Shown here: positions 29,227 through 38,989 of the stretch, in pieces
How the letters are laid out: every line of letters starts with the position of its first letter
Numbering within the stretch: the first letter of the stretch is position 1
Assembly (NCBI GenBank): GCA_037074705.1
Contig: JAYJMR010000019.1
Span: 62,001 to 126,000, forward strand
Reading direction: 5' to 3'
Origin: Zhengitettix transpicula
Lineage: Eukaryota > Arthropoda > Insecta > Orthoptera > Tetrigidae
Length of the DNA stretch: 64,000 bases
Made by a program: the position numbers and the translations under genes
Notes under the pieces: generated by a model
Database searches by the model: none
The model's input: only the letters and a program-made list of their open reading frames with translations
What the model was told of the DNA's origin: nothing

Positions 29227-29413
29227 CTGTGGTTAGGTCAGCCTCTGGCTGTCCCAGGGAAAAGCTCAGCATGAAGATAGCGATACCAGTGTTCTGGACG
29301 CCGGTCTCTATGGCGATGGCCATTACGTCAGGACACGGTTGCTTGCAGAGCCGTGCTACGATGAAACCTCCCAGGAAGCCCAACCACGGGAGACCCAGGC
29401 CTGCCACGATGAT
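29227..29413 (-). CDS. SLC10 bile acid:sodium symporter-like, penultimate exon
   Basis: The minus-strand exon runs from the acceptor CTGTTCAG to the donor ACAG|GTATTA and is open throughout. It encodes a helix beginning IIVAGLGLPWLGFLGGF, then a segment containing AIETGVQNTGIAIFML. The ETG-x-QN core is the signature of the SLC10/BASS fold in the crossover helix region, which contributes to the sodium and substrate sites in ASBT and NTCP. The 109-bp intron to the last exon is short, with good GT-AG ends, and the frame carries through. The earlier helices should lie to the right on the minus strand, but only repeats and unrelated fragments were found there. Subtype (ASBT-like or P3-like) cannot be settled from two exons. 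Confidence 0.8.
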
Positions 29414-29532
29414 CTGAACAGTTGAAAGTTAAGCAGCAAGGTTCCTCTCACAAAAGGAATGTTGTTTATTAGTCATACCTCTGATCAACTTATCGTACTC
29501 GATATTGAAGTACGTGCACTAAATTCTATCAT

Positions 29533-29573
29533 TTTAAATAAATAAACATCAGACAATTTTAAGTCAGAAAAAA
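29533..29573. repeat. Short inverted copy of 30,163-30,203
   Basis: About 40 bp here are the near-perfect reverse complement of 30,163-30,203 (shared core ctgacttaaaatt). The partner lies inside the spacer of the larger inverted repeat, so the order X, Y, X-inverted, Y-inverted is not a simple nested hairpin and implies more than one rearrangement. Confidence 0.6.
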
Positions 29574-29617
29574 TAATAATATAATATATTGGAAGTGCAC
29601 ACGTGACGTGCATTACA

Positions 29618-29909
29618 TTACAACCTTTCCTTGCTGTAAGCTACGATAGATTTACGTCTATTCCTATATTTTACAATATGATATCTCTCACAGGCTTCTA
29701 AACACAACTCACACACACACTCGTCTTTTGGTTCATGAAATAATTTGTTTGAGCACACTTTATGGTGAAAGCCATGGATCGCCAGTCTCCTCTTTGTGTG
29801 GCGTAGTTCATGGTTGGCTTCCATCCACGTCCTGTCCTGCATAGCAGATGTTGCATAGAAGTCCTCTGGTATGTTCCGTTTCCTCTCATACAGATCCTGT
29901 AAAAGCTGT
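29618..29909 (-). CDS. Unrecognised Cys-rich terminal exon or exon remnant
   Basis: An open minus-strand frame extends from an in-frame TGA at 29,921-29,923 to TAA at 29,618-29,620. A usable acceptor (CTTCAG) sits just right of 29,909. The product would contain DLYERKRNIPEDFYATSAM, then HGFHHKVCSNKLF and a cluster ECVCELCLEACERYH with two CxxC-type pairs, and finally a basic end, RNRRKSIVAYSKERL. The composition looks like a real protein terminus and is GC-richer than its surroundings, but I do not recognise the family. The first 81 nt also lie in the inverted repeat, so a partial inverted copy exists near 30,380-30,460. It sits upstream of the SLC10 exons on the same strand, so it must be a separate gene, a gene within an intron, or a remnant. 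Confidence 0.35.
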
Positions 29910-30054
29910 CTGAAGCTGGATCATATCTTAAATCCTCTATTAGGAAGGTCTCCCTGGTAAGCTCGTACACTGGCTTTATTGTGGTTGTTAAAATTTATTC
30001 ATGTAAAATTAAACACTTATTTGGAGACCTCATTAGGTTCAAGTTTTTATAAAA
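29829..30054. repeat. Left arm of a 230-bp inverted repeat
   Basis: This arm is the near-identical reverse complement of 30,228-30,460. Matching landmarks are cctgtcctgcatagc here against gctatgcaggacagg there, and caagtttttataaaa against ttttataaaaacttg. Differences are a few substitutions and a short indel, so the duplication is young or has been kept similar by gene conversion. Confidence 0.9.
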
Positions 30055-30227
30055 ATTTTGATAGACAGGTCAATCAATGAATTTCGGCCATGGCAGTCAG
30101 CAGAGACTTGAACCTGATGTGGTCGTCAAATAAGCGACAAAACATTTAAGTTAAATAAAAAATTTTCTGACTTAAAATTGGCAGATGTTTATTTATTTAT
30201 TAGTTTTCTCAATAGTCAGAATACATT

Positions 30228-30455
30228 TTATAAAAACTTGAACATAATGAGGTCTCCAAATAAGTGTTTAATTTTACATGAATAAATTTTAACAACCACA
30301 ATAAAGCTAGTGTACGAGCTTACCAGGGAGACCTTCCTAATAGAGGATTTAAGATATGATCTGATACTACCAGCTTCAGACAGCTTTTACAGGATCTGTA
30401 TGAGAGGAAACGGAACATACCAGAGGACTTCTATGCAACATCTGCTATGCAGGAC

Positions 30456-30460
<5 letters not shown>
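30228..30460. repeat. Right arm of the 230-bp inverted repeat
   Basis: This arm pairs with 29,829-30,054 across a spacer of about 173 bp. It ends exactly where a 70-bp AT microsatellite starts, which suggests the breakpoint lay in or next to the microsatellite. Confidence 0.9.

Positions 30461-30530
<70 letters not shown>
30461..30530. repeat. (AT)35 microsatellite
   Basis: A perfect AT dinucleotide run of 70 bp separates the inverted-repeat arm from the first SINE copy. Translations of this run (IYIY repeats) are not genes. Confidence 0.98.
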
Positions 30531-30532
<2 letters not shown>

Positions 30533-30534
<2 letters not shown>

Positions 30535-30768
30535 ACTTGGATAGTGAGGAAGGATAGAAATAAATAGGAGAAATAGAAGGATTGCGCTTTATTTGAATTC
30601 ATATGCTCGGGCGAAGAATTACGCACATAGAAAAGCATATGTTCAAAGCAGAGAGAAGGATGGAAGAAGAAGGAAAGACTGAAAATATTTGACCCAGGCA
30701 GGACTTGAACCCACGTATTCTGCTTAGTACACAGACGCCTTAATCATCTCCATCTAATGGAAGCTCCT
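30533..30768 (-). mobile_element. tRNA-derived SINE copy, minus strand
   Basis: Read on the minus strand, a tRNA-like head with B-box GGTTCAAGTCC and the tail of a 3' acceptor strand (CTGGGTC) is followed by a body of about 160 bp rich in cttcttccatcc and ending near ctatccaagtttga. It is the inverted partner of the copy at 30,860-31,087. The A-box half of the head is eroded (gatgattaaggcg), so this copy is probably transcriptionally dead. Pol III promoter boxes A and B in a tRNA head plus an unrelated body define the SINE class. Confidence 0.8.
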
Positions 30769-30859
30769 AATACTTCATTCCCTCTACTCTATCCATTCCT
30801 CCACTAAAACTATTAATTGTCCACAATAAGACTGTCTATATTTGCCTGGTCAGGAACTT

Positions 30860-31085
30860 GACCCGGTGGCCGAGATGGCTAAGGCGTCTGTGTACTAACC
30901 AGAATACGTGGGTTTAAGTCCCGCCTGGGTTAAATATTTTCAGTCTTTCCTTCTTCTTCCATCCTTCTCTCTGCTTTGAACATATGCTTTTATGTGTGCG
31001 TAATTCTTCGCCCGAGCATATGAATTCACATAAAGCGCAATCCTCCTATTTCTCCTATTTATTTCTATCCTTCCTCACTATCCAA

Positions 31086-31087
<2 letters not shown>
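30860..31087 (+). mobile_element. tRNA-derived SINE copy with intact cloverleaf head
   Basis: The head at 30,860-30,931 can be folded as a 72-nt tRNA. The acceptor pairs GACCCGG with CTGGGTT, the D stem pairs GCC with GGC, the anticodon stem pairs TCTG with CAGA around the loop GTACTAA, and the T stem pairs GTGGG with CCCGC. A-box TGGCCGAGATGG and B-box GGTTTAAGTCC are both present. The body (31 kb side) matches the minus-strand copy at 30,533-30,768. The loop would read ACT as anticodon, which with the repeated body argues for a SINE rather than a functional tRNA gene. It is followed by a TA run. Confidence 0.85.

Positions 31088-31089
<2 letters not shown>

Positions 31090-31125
<36 letters not shown>
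31090..31125. repeat. (TA)18 microsatellite
   Basis: A TA dinucleotide run lies between the full SINE and a partial SINE unit, fused directly to gtgggttcaag of the next unit. Confidence 0.95.
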
Positions 31126-31128
<3 letters not shown>

Positions 31129-31305
31129 GGTTCAAGTCCCACCTGGGTCAAATATTTTCAGTCTTTCCTTCTTCTTCCATCCTTCTCTCTGCTTTGAACA
31201 TATGCTTTTCTATGTGCGTAATTCTTTGCCCGAGCATATGAATTCACATAAAGTGCAATCCTCCTATTTCTCCTATTTATTTCTATCCTTCCTCACTATC
31301 CAAGT
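31126..31305 (+). mobile_element. Partial SINE, tandem unit 1
   Basis: This begins inside the tRNA head at the B-box (gtgggttcaagtcccac) and continues to the SINE 3' end, without the A-box half. It is followed by a short TA run and then by a second copy that begins at the same nucleotide, so the unit B-box-to-tail plus TA run was duplicated in tandem (31,126 to 31,319 is 193 bp). Confidence 0.8.
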
Positions 31306-31318
31306 ATATATATATATG
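31306..31318. repeat. Short TA run between tandem SINE units
   Basis: About 13 bp of TA repeat join two partial SINE units at exactly the same junction as the (TA)18 run upstream. Confidence 0.8.
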
Positions 31319-31495
31319 TGGGTTCAAGGCCCACCTGGGTCAAATATTTTCAGTCTTTCCTTCTTCTTCCATCCTTCTCTCTGCTTTGAACATATGCTTT
31401 TCTATGTGCGTAATTCTTCGCCTGAGCATATGAATTCACATAAAGCGCAATCCTCCTATTTATTTCTATCCTTCCTCACTATCCAAGTTTGAATG
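31319..31495 (+). mobile_element. Partial SINE, tandem unit 2
   Basis: This starts at gtgggttcaagg, the same position in the tRNA head as unit 1, and ends ctatccaagtttgaatg, the intact SINE tail also seen in inverted form at 30,531. It lacks a 12-bp piece of the body (one tcctatttc repeat) present in unit 1. Confidence 0.8.
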
Positions 31496-31548
31496 TGACT
31501 TTGTCACCAAATTAGTTCCAATTCCTTAATGGATTCTCCTAATATTGT

Positions 31549-31551
<3 letters not shown>

Positions 31552-31627
<76 letters not shown>
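31552..31627. repeat. (TA)38 microsatellite
   Basis: A TA run of about 76 bp lies downstream of the SINE cluster. Confidence 0.97.
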
Positions 31628-31630
<3 letters not shown>

Positions 31631-31864
31631 CACAACTTTCTTTACTGTGCCCGTTCCAAATGTGTCGGTTAATTATTTTATTGTTATGATGAAGATATTT
31701 TGGAACTTTTATCTACTTAATTCATTCCATACAGAGAAGTTAAAGAGGTGCCTGTCACGATACCACACATTCTGAAATAGAATCAATTCTGTAGGTATAA
31801 GGAGGGCTTGGACTAGAGGACCCAGGAAAAGTTTGGCCTGTAGTTTAAAAAAAGTGAGCGCAGG

Positions 31865-32275
31865 GAAGAGGGTAGAATTAATACTGAATGATGTGAAATT
31901 TGTAAAAATCACAGGGAAAGGGGGTTAAATAAATTCTTAACGAAGGGGAAGTTGTGGAAGGTTTAGGGAAAAATGTAAGAAGTTACTAAATGAAGAACTA
32001 AAGAAAAGAACAGGGTTGATCATAAAAATTATTAAATTAAGGGGAGGGGGTGCAAAACACGAGGAAGAATACTGAATTATGTGAAATTTGTAAAAATCAC
32101 AGGGAAGGCGGTTGAATTGAGGAGAAGTTGTGGAAAAAATAGGGAAGTGGTGAACAAATTCTGAATCAAGGGGAAGCTGTGGAATGCTTAGAGAACAGTT
32201 TGAAAAGATATTAAATGAAGGGGAATTTCTGGAAAGAACAAGGTTAAGGGTAAAAAATATTAAATAAAGGGCGCA
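31865..32275. repeat. Diverged tandem duplication, purine-rich
   Basis: Two units of about 190-200 bp share gtgaaatttgtaaaaatcac (near 31,890 and 32,083), gaaggggaagttgtgg-like blocks and a closing ttaaattaagg or ttaaataaagg. They have diverged by many substitutions and indels. The plus strand is markedly rich in A and G. I see no coding potential. Confidence 0.5.
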
Positions 32276-32379
32276 TAATGATAATAAAATTTGTGTATAG
32301 TTCCAGGTAGTTAATTTAGTAGTTTGTGTATCTGGGGAAACATTTTTAATTTATTTGTGAATCAGCAGCATTTACAAGG

Positions 32380-32490
32380 GTGTGGAGGTCGCGCAATTAG
32401 AATCTGCACGTGACCCTCGGGACAGCTGGAGTGGGGCGTGTTGTTGTCACGCTCATTTCCTCCTCAGCGCTCGACCTCAACACCACGAGG
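32380..32490 (+). promoter_or_regulatory. GC-rich island, possible promoter or 5' exon
   Basis: About 110 bp are clearly richer in G+C than the flanks, with several CpG dinucleotides, an E-box cacgtg and a candidate donor (cacgag|gtaggt) at the right end. The duplication described below starts just after it, so only the first copy has this island. It may be a promoter with a non-coding first exon. No further evidence is visible. Confidence 0.25.
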
Positions 32491-33169
32491 TAGGTTCAAA
32501 GTTAACATTTCCCATCTTACACGTGTTTAATTGCAAGAACATGACATTTTAAATTACACAAGCCTCAGGATTTATGATGGAGAAGTTAACTTGAGCCTTT
32601 GTTGCATTTAATTGCTTCACTGTCATAATCTAAACGCGGCTTCCAGTGAAGAATTTAGTTTTGACCATCACAGAGGAGTATTAAAATCTCGTGAAGGTAA
32701 CGAGGCTGGTGACAATTTGACGGTCCTCGCGAGTTTGCTAGGATTTTCTCAAAAGGCGCTGGAACCATCATCAGGTAACGTCGCACGTTCGCAAAAACTC
32801 CTTTATTATACGTTGGGGAATTTCTTTCAAAAATATTTAATTTAAATTGCGTACATGAGGACTACTGTGTGTGTGTGTGGGCGGTAAAATGGAGCGCTCT
32901 ATTTTTATTACCAAATAGCCCATGGATAATTAATTTAAAATTTCAACCAATAATATAGAAATTCTCTTAAAATTTCAAATGTCATGTTCAATGCAGTAAT
33001 TTTTATTACATCATTTACATTTGTAACATTTCTAAATATATTTTGCACCTACCATAAGCATAGCAGAAGCATTCACTTACCAGAATTAATTCATTATTCA
33101 ATTTGATTATAATTTCCTGTGTATCATTGACAAGCGTGAATTTTACAATATTTTACTGTTTGAGGTAGT

Positions 33170-33665
33170 TGATTAATGTAGATTATAAACAGTAGAGGTT
33201 CCAATTTACTTCCTTGTGGTACCCCACATTTGTCTTACCCCACATCTGATTTAATCCTCCAACCACACACCTCACCCATTAAATATACGTTTTAACTTTT
33301 TAAATAAGTTCTCTCTGTTCACTGTTTCAAATGCTCTTCTATAATCTATAACTACTATTGTTTGATTCCAATCTACAGTAACTAGTTGTAATGTCGTCAC
33401 TAAACCTAGACAGGCGTTCAGTTAGTAAAGTTTTATTTCGTATAGATTTCATTAACGTATCAATAACTAATGTTTCCCTGACCTTTTCAATCGCTGGGAG
33501 ATTATTAATAGGCCTGAGTTCCCAACACTTAACCTTGGGAACCACAATAGACGTCTCCATTATCTGTGGCATGAATCCTTGTTTTGCAGATTCCCAACAC
33601 AGATTAGCCTTGCTTACAGTAACAGGCCATAACTTTTGCCAACACAGTCTGACTGTAAAACACAT
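33170..33665 (-). pseudogene. LINE reverse transcriptase fragment, duplication copy 1
   Basis: On the minus strand, frame-broken pieces follow the order of a non-LTR reverse transcriptase. VVPKVKCWELRPINNLPAIE matches the finger block (PIPK...RPI.LLP..EKV). After a frameshift comes TIVVIDYRRAFETVNRE, the motif A block with its catalytic Asp. Then, disrupted further, comes the counterpart of the GVPQGS block near 33,200. Stops and frameshifts show it is dead. Its closest relative here is the duplicate at 36,484-37,110. Superfamily beyond LINE is not resolved. Confidence 0.7.
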
Positions 33666-34372
33666 TGTAAACGTTTAACAGTTGTTTCTAATTCATGATC
33701 ACTTCACTATTACAGACATTTTCTTTTTTTCCTGTTTTAAACATTTACGTAATTGGTATGGAATCGGTGGGTAAGAGTTTTTTTGTACATTCCTTACAGG
33801 GTGTCAGGAAGCTTAAATTCATTTCCACTCACAAAAACAATTCTCATTTGATTTTAATGTGATTGGTGACGTGAGCAGCAGATATTTATATATTTCAAGA
33901 ACGTGAAAAGAAATTTTTTAAGGTGAAACCTTCATAATTGGAGAGGCGATAAAGATTTGCGACATCACAACCTGTATCATGGCTGCCAACATTAATTTAT
34001 TTCTAATTATATTTAAATTTCTATTATAAAAAATTTATTTCCTATTGTGATAAAGATGTTACAATTGACTTTAGATGGTTCTGATTTCTGCAAACATGTT
34101 AAGATGGAAAAGGAACAGAGGACCTGGGGTAATTTGGTTCCATAACCCTGTTATGTTATCTTGATTAAAAGTGAAGTTCCTTATTGCTTTATTTCCTTTT
34201 CCCCCCCATCACCTGCTGTATTTAGTTTTCATCTGTAGATTCTTGATAACTTTTCCTGGCCATGCACTGGGGTTAATAATGCATATTAACATGCTGAGGT
34301 TGCTTCACTCACACCAAAACAGTTCTGCTTGTTAATTCTTAAAGTTGTTTCATATTTTGTTTTCCTTTTCAG

Positions 34373-34501
34373 GTGAAACGTCAATTGAGAAGACAGACGA
34401 AGCGTAGATGGAGCCTATTTAATCAGCTGCTCAGGATTGAAACCTCACATGCAGAGTCCCTCTAGAGAAGAATGGAGCAACCTCAATCATATGTGAACAG
34501 T
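34373..34501 (+). other. Exon-like island, duplication copy 1
   Basis: This 129-bp block is bounded by a strong acceptor (tttccttttcag) and a strong donor (AACAGT|gtaagt). It has a partner of identical length at 38,990-39,118 with about nine substitutions and no indel, while the flanking sequence has accumulated many indels. Two readings are possible. In one it is a 5' UTR with a start codon at 34,472 giving MEQPQSYVNS before the donor. In the other it is an upstream in-frame tract VKRQLRRQTKRRWSLFNQLL that stops at a TAG just before that ATG. I do not recognise either peptide. Confidence 0.4.
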
Positions 34502-34540
34502 GTAAGTGGCAACTCTTCCCTAAAACTTTGACCGACTAAA

Positions 34541-35070
34541 AAATAATAATAAAGACAGCCAAATGGAGACAAAAGAAGTGATAATACAAATAGCACACAA
34601 TGTTTCTGCGATCCTTGTCCCTTTCTTGAGGTGCTGAGGAGAACCTAGAGAGAGACAACTGCACTAATCAGTAAAGTCTTGTCACGTATTAGTTTGGATG
34701 TGTTTCATGAGAGGAATGGATTGAGATTTGTTGATGGATGTGGAGGGTAAACTAAATTTGTTTCCCAGGGATAACTTCCTCAGGAGTGCTGTGGTTGCTG
34801 ACGTTTTTGAACCATGGGATGTCTTTGTAATTGTCGTGTGTGGAGTATTTGGGAAAAGTTTAGTTAAACAGGAAATGAAACTCGTTAATTTTGGCTGCCC
34901 TTGGGTGAAAATGATATGTAATTAAAGGAGAAGATTGGCGAAAGAAAAATTGTTATAGATGTTGGCGGGCACGAAACAAGATGTTCAGTTAAGGATTGAA
35001 TGGGTGAACCTTTGTCTTTCATCTCCCAGTTTCTTCTTTTGTCTGTATTTGGCTATCTTTATTATTATGT
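34541..35070. mobile_element. Foldback repeat family member, arms separated
   Basis: The left arm (34,541-34,680) has gccaaatggagacaaaag and cacacaatgtttctgcgatc. The right arm (35,025-35,070) has the inverse, tcttttgtctgtatttggc. Between them lie about 340 bp of other sequence. The same arms occur as a compact hairpin at 62,120-62,375, which shows they are two ends of one repeat family. I see no coding capacity. Confidence 0.6.
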
Positions 35071-35393
35071 TGAAAGTGTACATACAGGAGTGGTCTTGAG
35101 ATTTTGTGTAAATACATTTAATTACAATGGAAATCCCTCCTCCTCCTCCTGTTTGATATTTGAAATCTTTTGCTAATAATTCAGATAGTTTACTGCAACT
35201 GTGGACATATTGAACATTCAGGTTTTAACGACAATCCATTGCATATCTTTGATTTTTTGATATTTCTAATTGAGGAGGCAAGTGGATTGATCTGCACACT
35301 GCAAGCTAATGTAGTTGAGCAAGGTTGGTGAAGTATTATTTTCCACTTACCATGGCAGTGAAGAGGTGTCGCTCCCTCTGTGTCAGACGTTAC

Positions 35394-35886
35394 AACAGTT
35401 CCTCAGGTCTATTAATTCAGTTCATTTTTCAAAATAAATATTTATTGAGCAAACTTTACAATCTAATGATTTTACAGTTGTGATATTTGTACGTGTTATA
35501 TTATGCTATGTGCATCCTGTGGAGCATTTTATTTCATCTCCTGTATTGGTTATTAATTTGGTCACTTGGTCTGTTTCTTTTTAAATGGCGATGTTGAATG
35601 GGAGGTGGAGGAGAGGCAGCTGTATGTGATATTAATGGGTAGGGTGAATTTTTTTATATATTGAAGAAGTATGTATTTGGTTATGGTTTTGTGGATAAAT
35701 GAAATATTGAGGTCACTGTGGATGTGGGAATTGGAGAAGTACCAGGGACCATTTCTGATATAAGGAAGGAAGGAAGTTTGTATCTTGTGTGTTTTGGCTG
35801 TGCAACCCCAAATGTTCCATAATTGAGAAATAAGGGATGTATAAACTCTTATTTTAATTGAAAGGGGTAAAGGTTTATGGTTTTGT
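35394..35886. other. Spacer between duplication copies
   Basis: About 490 bp of AT-rich sequence separate the two copies and have no counterpart in the second. I see no gene or repeat in it. Confidence 0.5.
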
Positions 35887-36483
35887 TAATCGCAAGAACA
35901 TGACATTCGACGTTTTAATTTATTACACAAGCCTCAGGATTTATGATGGAGAAGTTAACTTGAGCCTTTGTCCGGTGTTTGATGTATTTAATTGCTTCAC
36001 TGTCATAATCTAAACGCGGCTTCCAGTGAAGAATTGTGTTGGTAATTTCATGGGGTTTCGACCAGCACAGAGGAGTATTAAAATCTCGTGAAGGTAACGA
36101 GGCTGGTGACAATTTGACGGTCCTCGCGAGTTTGCTAGGATTTTCTTAAAAGGCGCTGGAACCAAATAATACATCATCAGGTAACGTCCCTTGTTTGCAA
36201 ACACTCCTTTATTATACGTTGGGGAATTCCTTTAAAAATATATTTAATTTAAATTGCGTACATGAGGACTACGTGTGTGTGGGCGGTAGAATGGAGCGCT
36301 CTATTTTTATTACCAAATAGTCTGTGGATAATTAATTAAACATTTCAACCAATAATATAGAAATTCTCTTAAAATTTCAAATGTCACATTCAATGGAGTA
36401 ATTTTTATTACATCATTTACATTTGTAACTTATTTTAATACTTTTTGCACCTACCATAAGCATAACTAACCAGAATTAATTCA

Positions 36484-37110
36484 TTATTCAATTTGATCAC
36501 AATTTCCTGTGTATTTATACCATTGATATATACGTGTATCATGCACAAACGTATATTTTACTGTTTCAGGTAGTTGATTAATGTAGATTGGAAACAGTAG
36601 AGGTTCCAATTTACTTCCTTGTGGTACCCCACATTTGCCTTCCCTCACATCTGATTTAAAACCATTAGTGAAGTAATTCTCCAACCACACACACCTCACC
36701 TATTAAATATATGTTCTCACTTTTTAAATAAGGTCTCTATAGATCAGATACACTTCTATAATCTATAACTACTATAGTTTGATTCCAATCTACAGTAACT
36801 AGTTGTAATGTCGTCACTAAACCTAGACAGGCGTTCAGTTAGTAAAGTTTTATTTTCTATATATTTCATTAATGTATCACTATCCACAGTTTGTCATTTT
36901 TCAATCGCTGGGAGATTATTAATAGACCCGAGATCCCGACACTAAGCCTTGGGAAACCACGATAGATGTCTCCATTATCTGTGGCAAGAATCTTTGTTTT
37001 GCAGATTCCCAACACTGAGATTAGCCTTGCTTACAGTAATAATTAAGAACTTCACTGCAAATGCCGTCTGACTCTAAAACACACTGTAAACATTTAACAG
37101 TTGTTCATGG
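36484..37110 (-). pseudogene. LINE reverse transcriptase fragment, duplication copy 2
   Basis: This is the better preserved counterpart of 33,170-33,665. On the minus strand one open piece reads WLENYFTNGFKSDVREGK, then CGVPQGSKLEPLLFPIYINQ and LPETVKYTFVHDT. GVPQGS is the conserved block that precedes the catalytic YADD-type motif in non-LTR reverse transcriptases, and here the FADD region is eroded to FVHDT. The upstream motif A region (VVIDYR equivalent) survives only in pieces. Confidence 0.75.
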
Positions 37111-37465
37111 TCACTTACTTCACTATTACATGCGTTTACACCTTTTTTGTGTTCTAAACATTTATGAAATTGGTGGGTAAGTTTTTTTTTTACATTTTCC
37201 TTACAGGGTGTCAGGGAGCTTAAATTCCCTTCCACCTGATTAGTAGAATGTGTATGTTCTTGGTGATGTAAGCAGGGGATATTAAAATCTTTTTACTATT
37301 GTGAGCTAATATTGATAATTTCAAGAAGGTTAAAAGAAGTGTTTTAAGGTGAAACATTCATAATTGGAGAGATGATAAAGATTTGTGACATCACAACCTG
37401 CATCATGGCTGCCAACATTAATTTATTTCTAATCATATTTAAATTTCTAATCAATAAAATTGATT

Positions 37466-38600
37466 TTTTTATATAAATTAATATCAACTCTTAGTCCGGA
37501 GAATTTACAGTTGTGATAATTTAACATAATAAAAGTATTTACAATTCGAAAATATTTAACATGTAAACCTGGGGTCTTGCATATGGTCCTTGTCCTTCCA
37601 AGTTAGAGAAACTGACCACAACATTAAGTAAGGATAGCCAGCATGGTCTTTGGGATTGATCTGGTCGTCGTGGAAACTTTGTGTTACTAAAAGCATTCAG
37701 CAGGTTATGGGGAAAACTGTAGTGCCAGTTGGTAGGTGGGGGCTAGAGTTTGGCAATTCCATAGTGATTTAGGGGGAGGATGATTATGTCAATTGGAAGT
37801 TTACGTTATAGTCTGCAATTTTGTGAAGGAGGGGGGGGGGTTATTATAGAAGAGCTCACTAGTTGGATTTGGATGGTTGATGGAGATATTTATTAGGGAC
37901 TTTCTAGATTTATGAATTATTGTAGGAATTAGAGGAATTTCAAGGGGTTTTTTTTGTGGATAACTGAGTTGCAAAGATGCCTTAGGGAATTTTGGTTTGT
38001 ATTTTGTAGGAGTGGGAACAGGCAGTGGACCCCTTATTGCACACGAGTACGACCATATGGGGTGTCTTTTAGTGCTAGTGGATGTGGGAGATTTTCTGTT
38101 ATGAGGGAAGAGTTGATTCTGCAGGTAATGTGAGGTTTCCATTATAGTTTTTAATCGAGGATAAGCCCTAGGTATGGTGTAGCTTGTTGGAGAGGTATTA
38201 TGGTGCCGTTCAGGAAAACGATGTGGTTAAGGGAATGTTTGGCTTTAAGGGTGTTGTTATTGTGGTGGAAGTTGATTGTTGGGTTTGGAGAGAATTGGGA
38301 TGCGAGGAAGTTTTCGGATGAATTAGCTTTATGGGCTGGAGAAGTATAGAGGAAGGATATCACAATGAGGTTTGGTGAAGGTTTTGGTTTTTCTCAATTT
38401 AGAGTGGTGGGAGGACAGTAGTAAAAAAGGGTTGGCACTTAAAGCATCTGTTTGGTTTTGGAGGTTATATTTTTATGTGACAGTGGTATACGGTAGAATT
38501 TCAAAGATAGAATTGTTTTTGGGGTCTGGGGATAGATTCAGGAATAATAGGGGAAATGTTGCATGTCTAACGGGTAAAATTTGGGTGGGTGAAAATTTTT
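37466..38600 (-). mobile_element. Jockey-like LINE insertion, internally deleted
   Basis: This is a minus-strand element with its poly(A) end at the left (poly-T near 37,466). In transcription order it holds a gag PRE_C2HC-like stretch (38,590-38,400; RHATFPLLFLNLSPDPKN then SIFEILPYTTV), a reverse transcriptase piece ending GTIIPLQQATPYLGLILD (38,363-38,151), the thumb and C-terminal region (38,142-37,801; HPIWSYSCAIRGPLPVPTPT) and a 3' UTR of about 320 bp. Gag runs straight into the late reverse transcriptase, so most of ORF2, including the endonuclease, is deleted. The 3' UTR recurs at 61,160-61,558. The insertion is absent from duplication copy 1. Confidence 0.8.
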
Positions 38601-38989
38601 TTTTTTACTAGCCGATTGTTTTTAAATGGTTTAGAAACGTTATTAATGATACCAATTAATATGGGAGGGAATTGCACTATCAATCTTTTAAATAAAGCAT
38701 ATTTTCAGAAATAACTTATTAAGATGTAAATGGAATGGAAGACATGTGGTGATTGAGTTCCATAACCCTGTTACGTTATCTTGATTAAATGTGAAGTTCC
38801 TTATTGCTTTATTTCCTTTTCCCCATCACCTGCTGTATTTAGTTTTCATCTGTAGATTCTTGATAACTTTTCCTTGCCATGCACTGGGATTAGTAATGCA
38901 TATTAATATGCTGAGGTTGCTTCACTCACACCAAAACAGTTCTGCTTGTTAATTCTTAAAGTTGTTTCACATTTTGTTTTCCTTTTCAG

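Larger units (their letters stand above)
32529..35393. repeat. Segmental duplication, copy 1
   Basis: This matches 35,887-39,970 in direct orientation and in the same order: caagaacatgac near 32,533 and 35,892, ggtgaaacgtca near 34,373 and 38,990, and agtggattgatctgc near 35,280 and 39,862. It contains a minus-strand LINE reverse transcriptase fossil, an exon-like island and parts of a foldback repeat. It lacks the 1.2-kb insertion present in copy 2 and carries small deletions relative to it (for example near 32,600 and 32,650). Confidence 0.9.

Noticed and set aside
28975..29417. Plus-strand open frames of 82 and 73 codons
   Set aside because: They overlap the SLC10-like exons on the opposite strand, which have family motifs and splice sites; the plus frames have neither.
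30860..30931. Functional tRNA gene
   Set aside because: The cloverleaf folds, but the anticodon loop is unusual and the sequence is joined to a body repeated in other copies, so it is a SINE head.
30310..31775. Open frames containing IYIYIY tracts and tandem VQVPPGSN-type repeats
   Set aside because: They are translations of TA microsatellites and SINE bodies.
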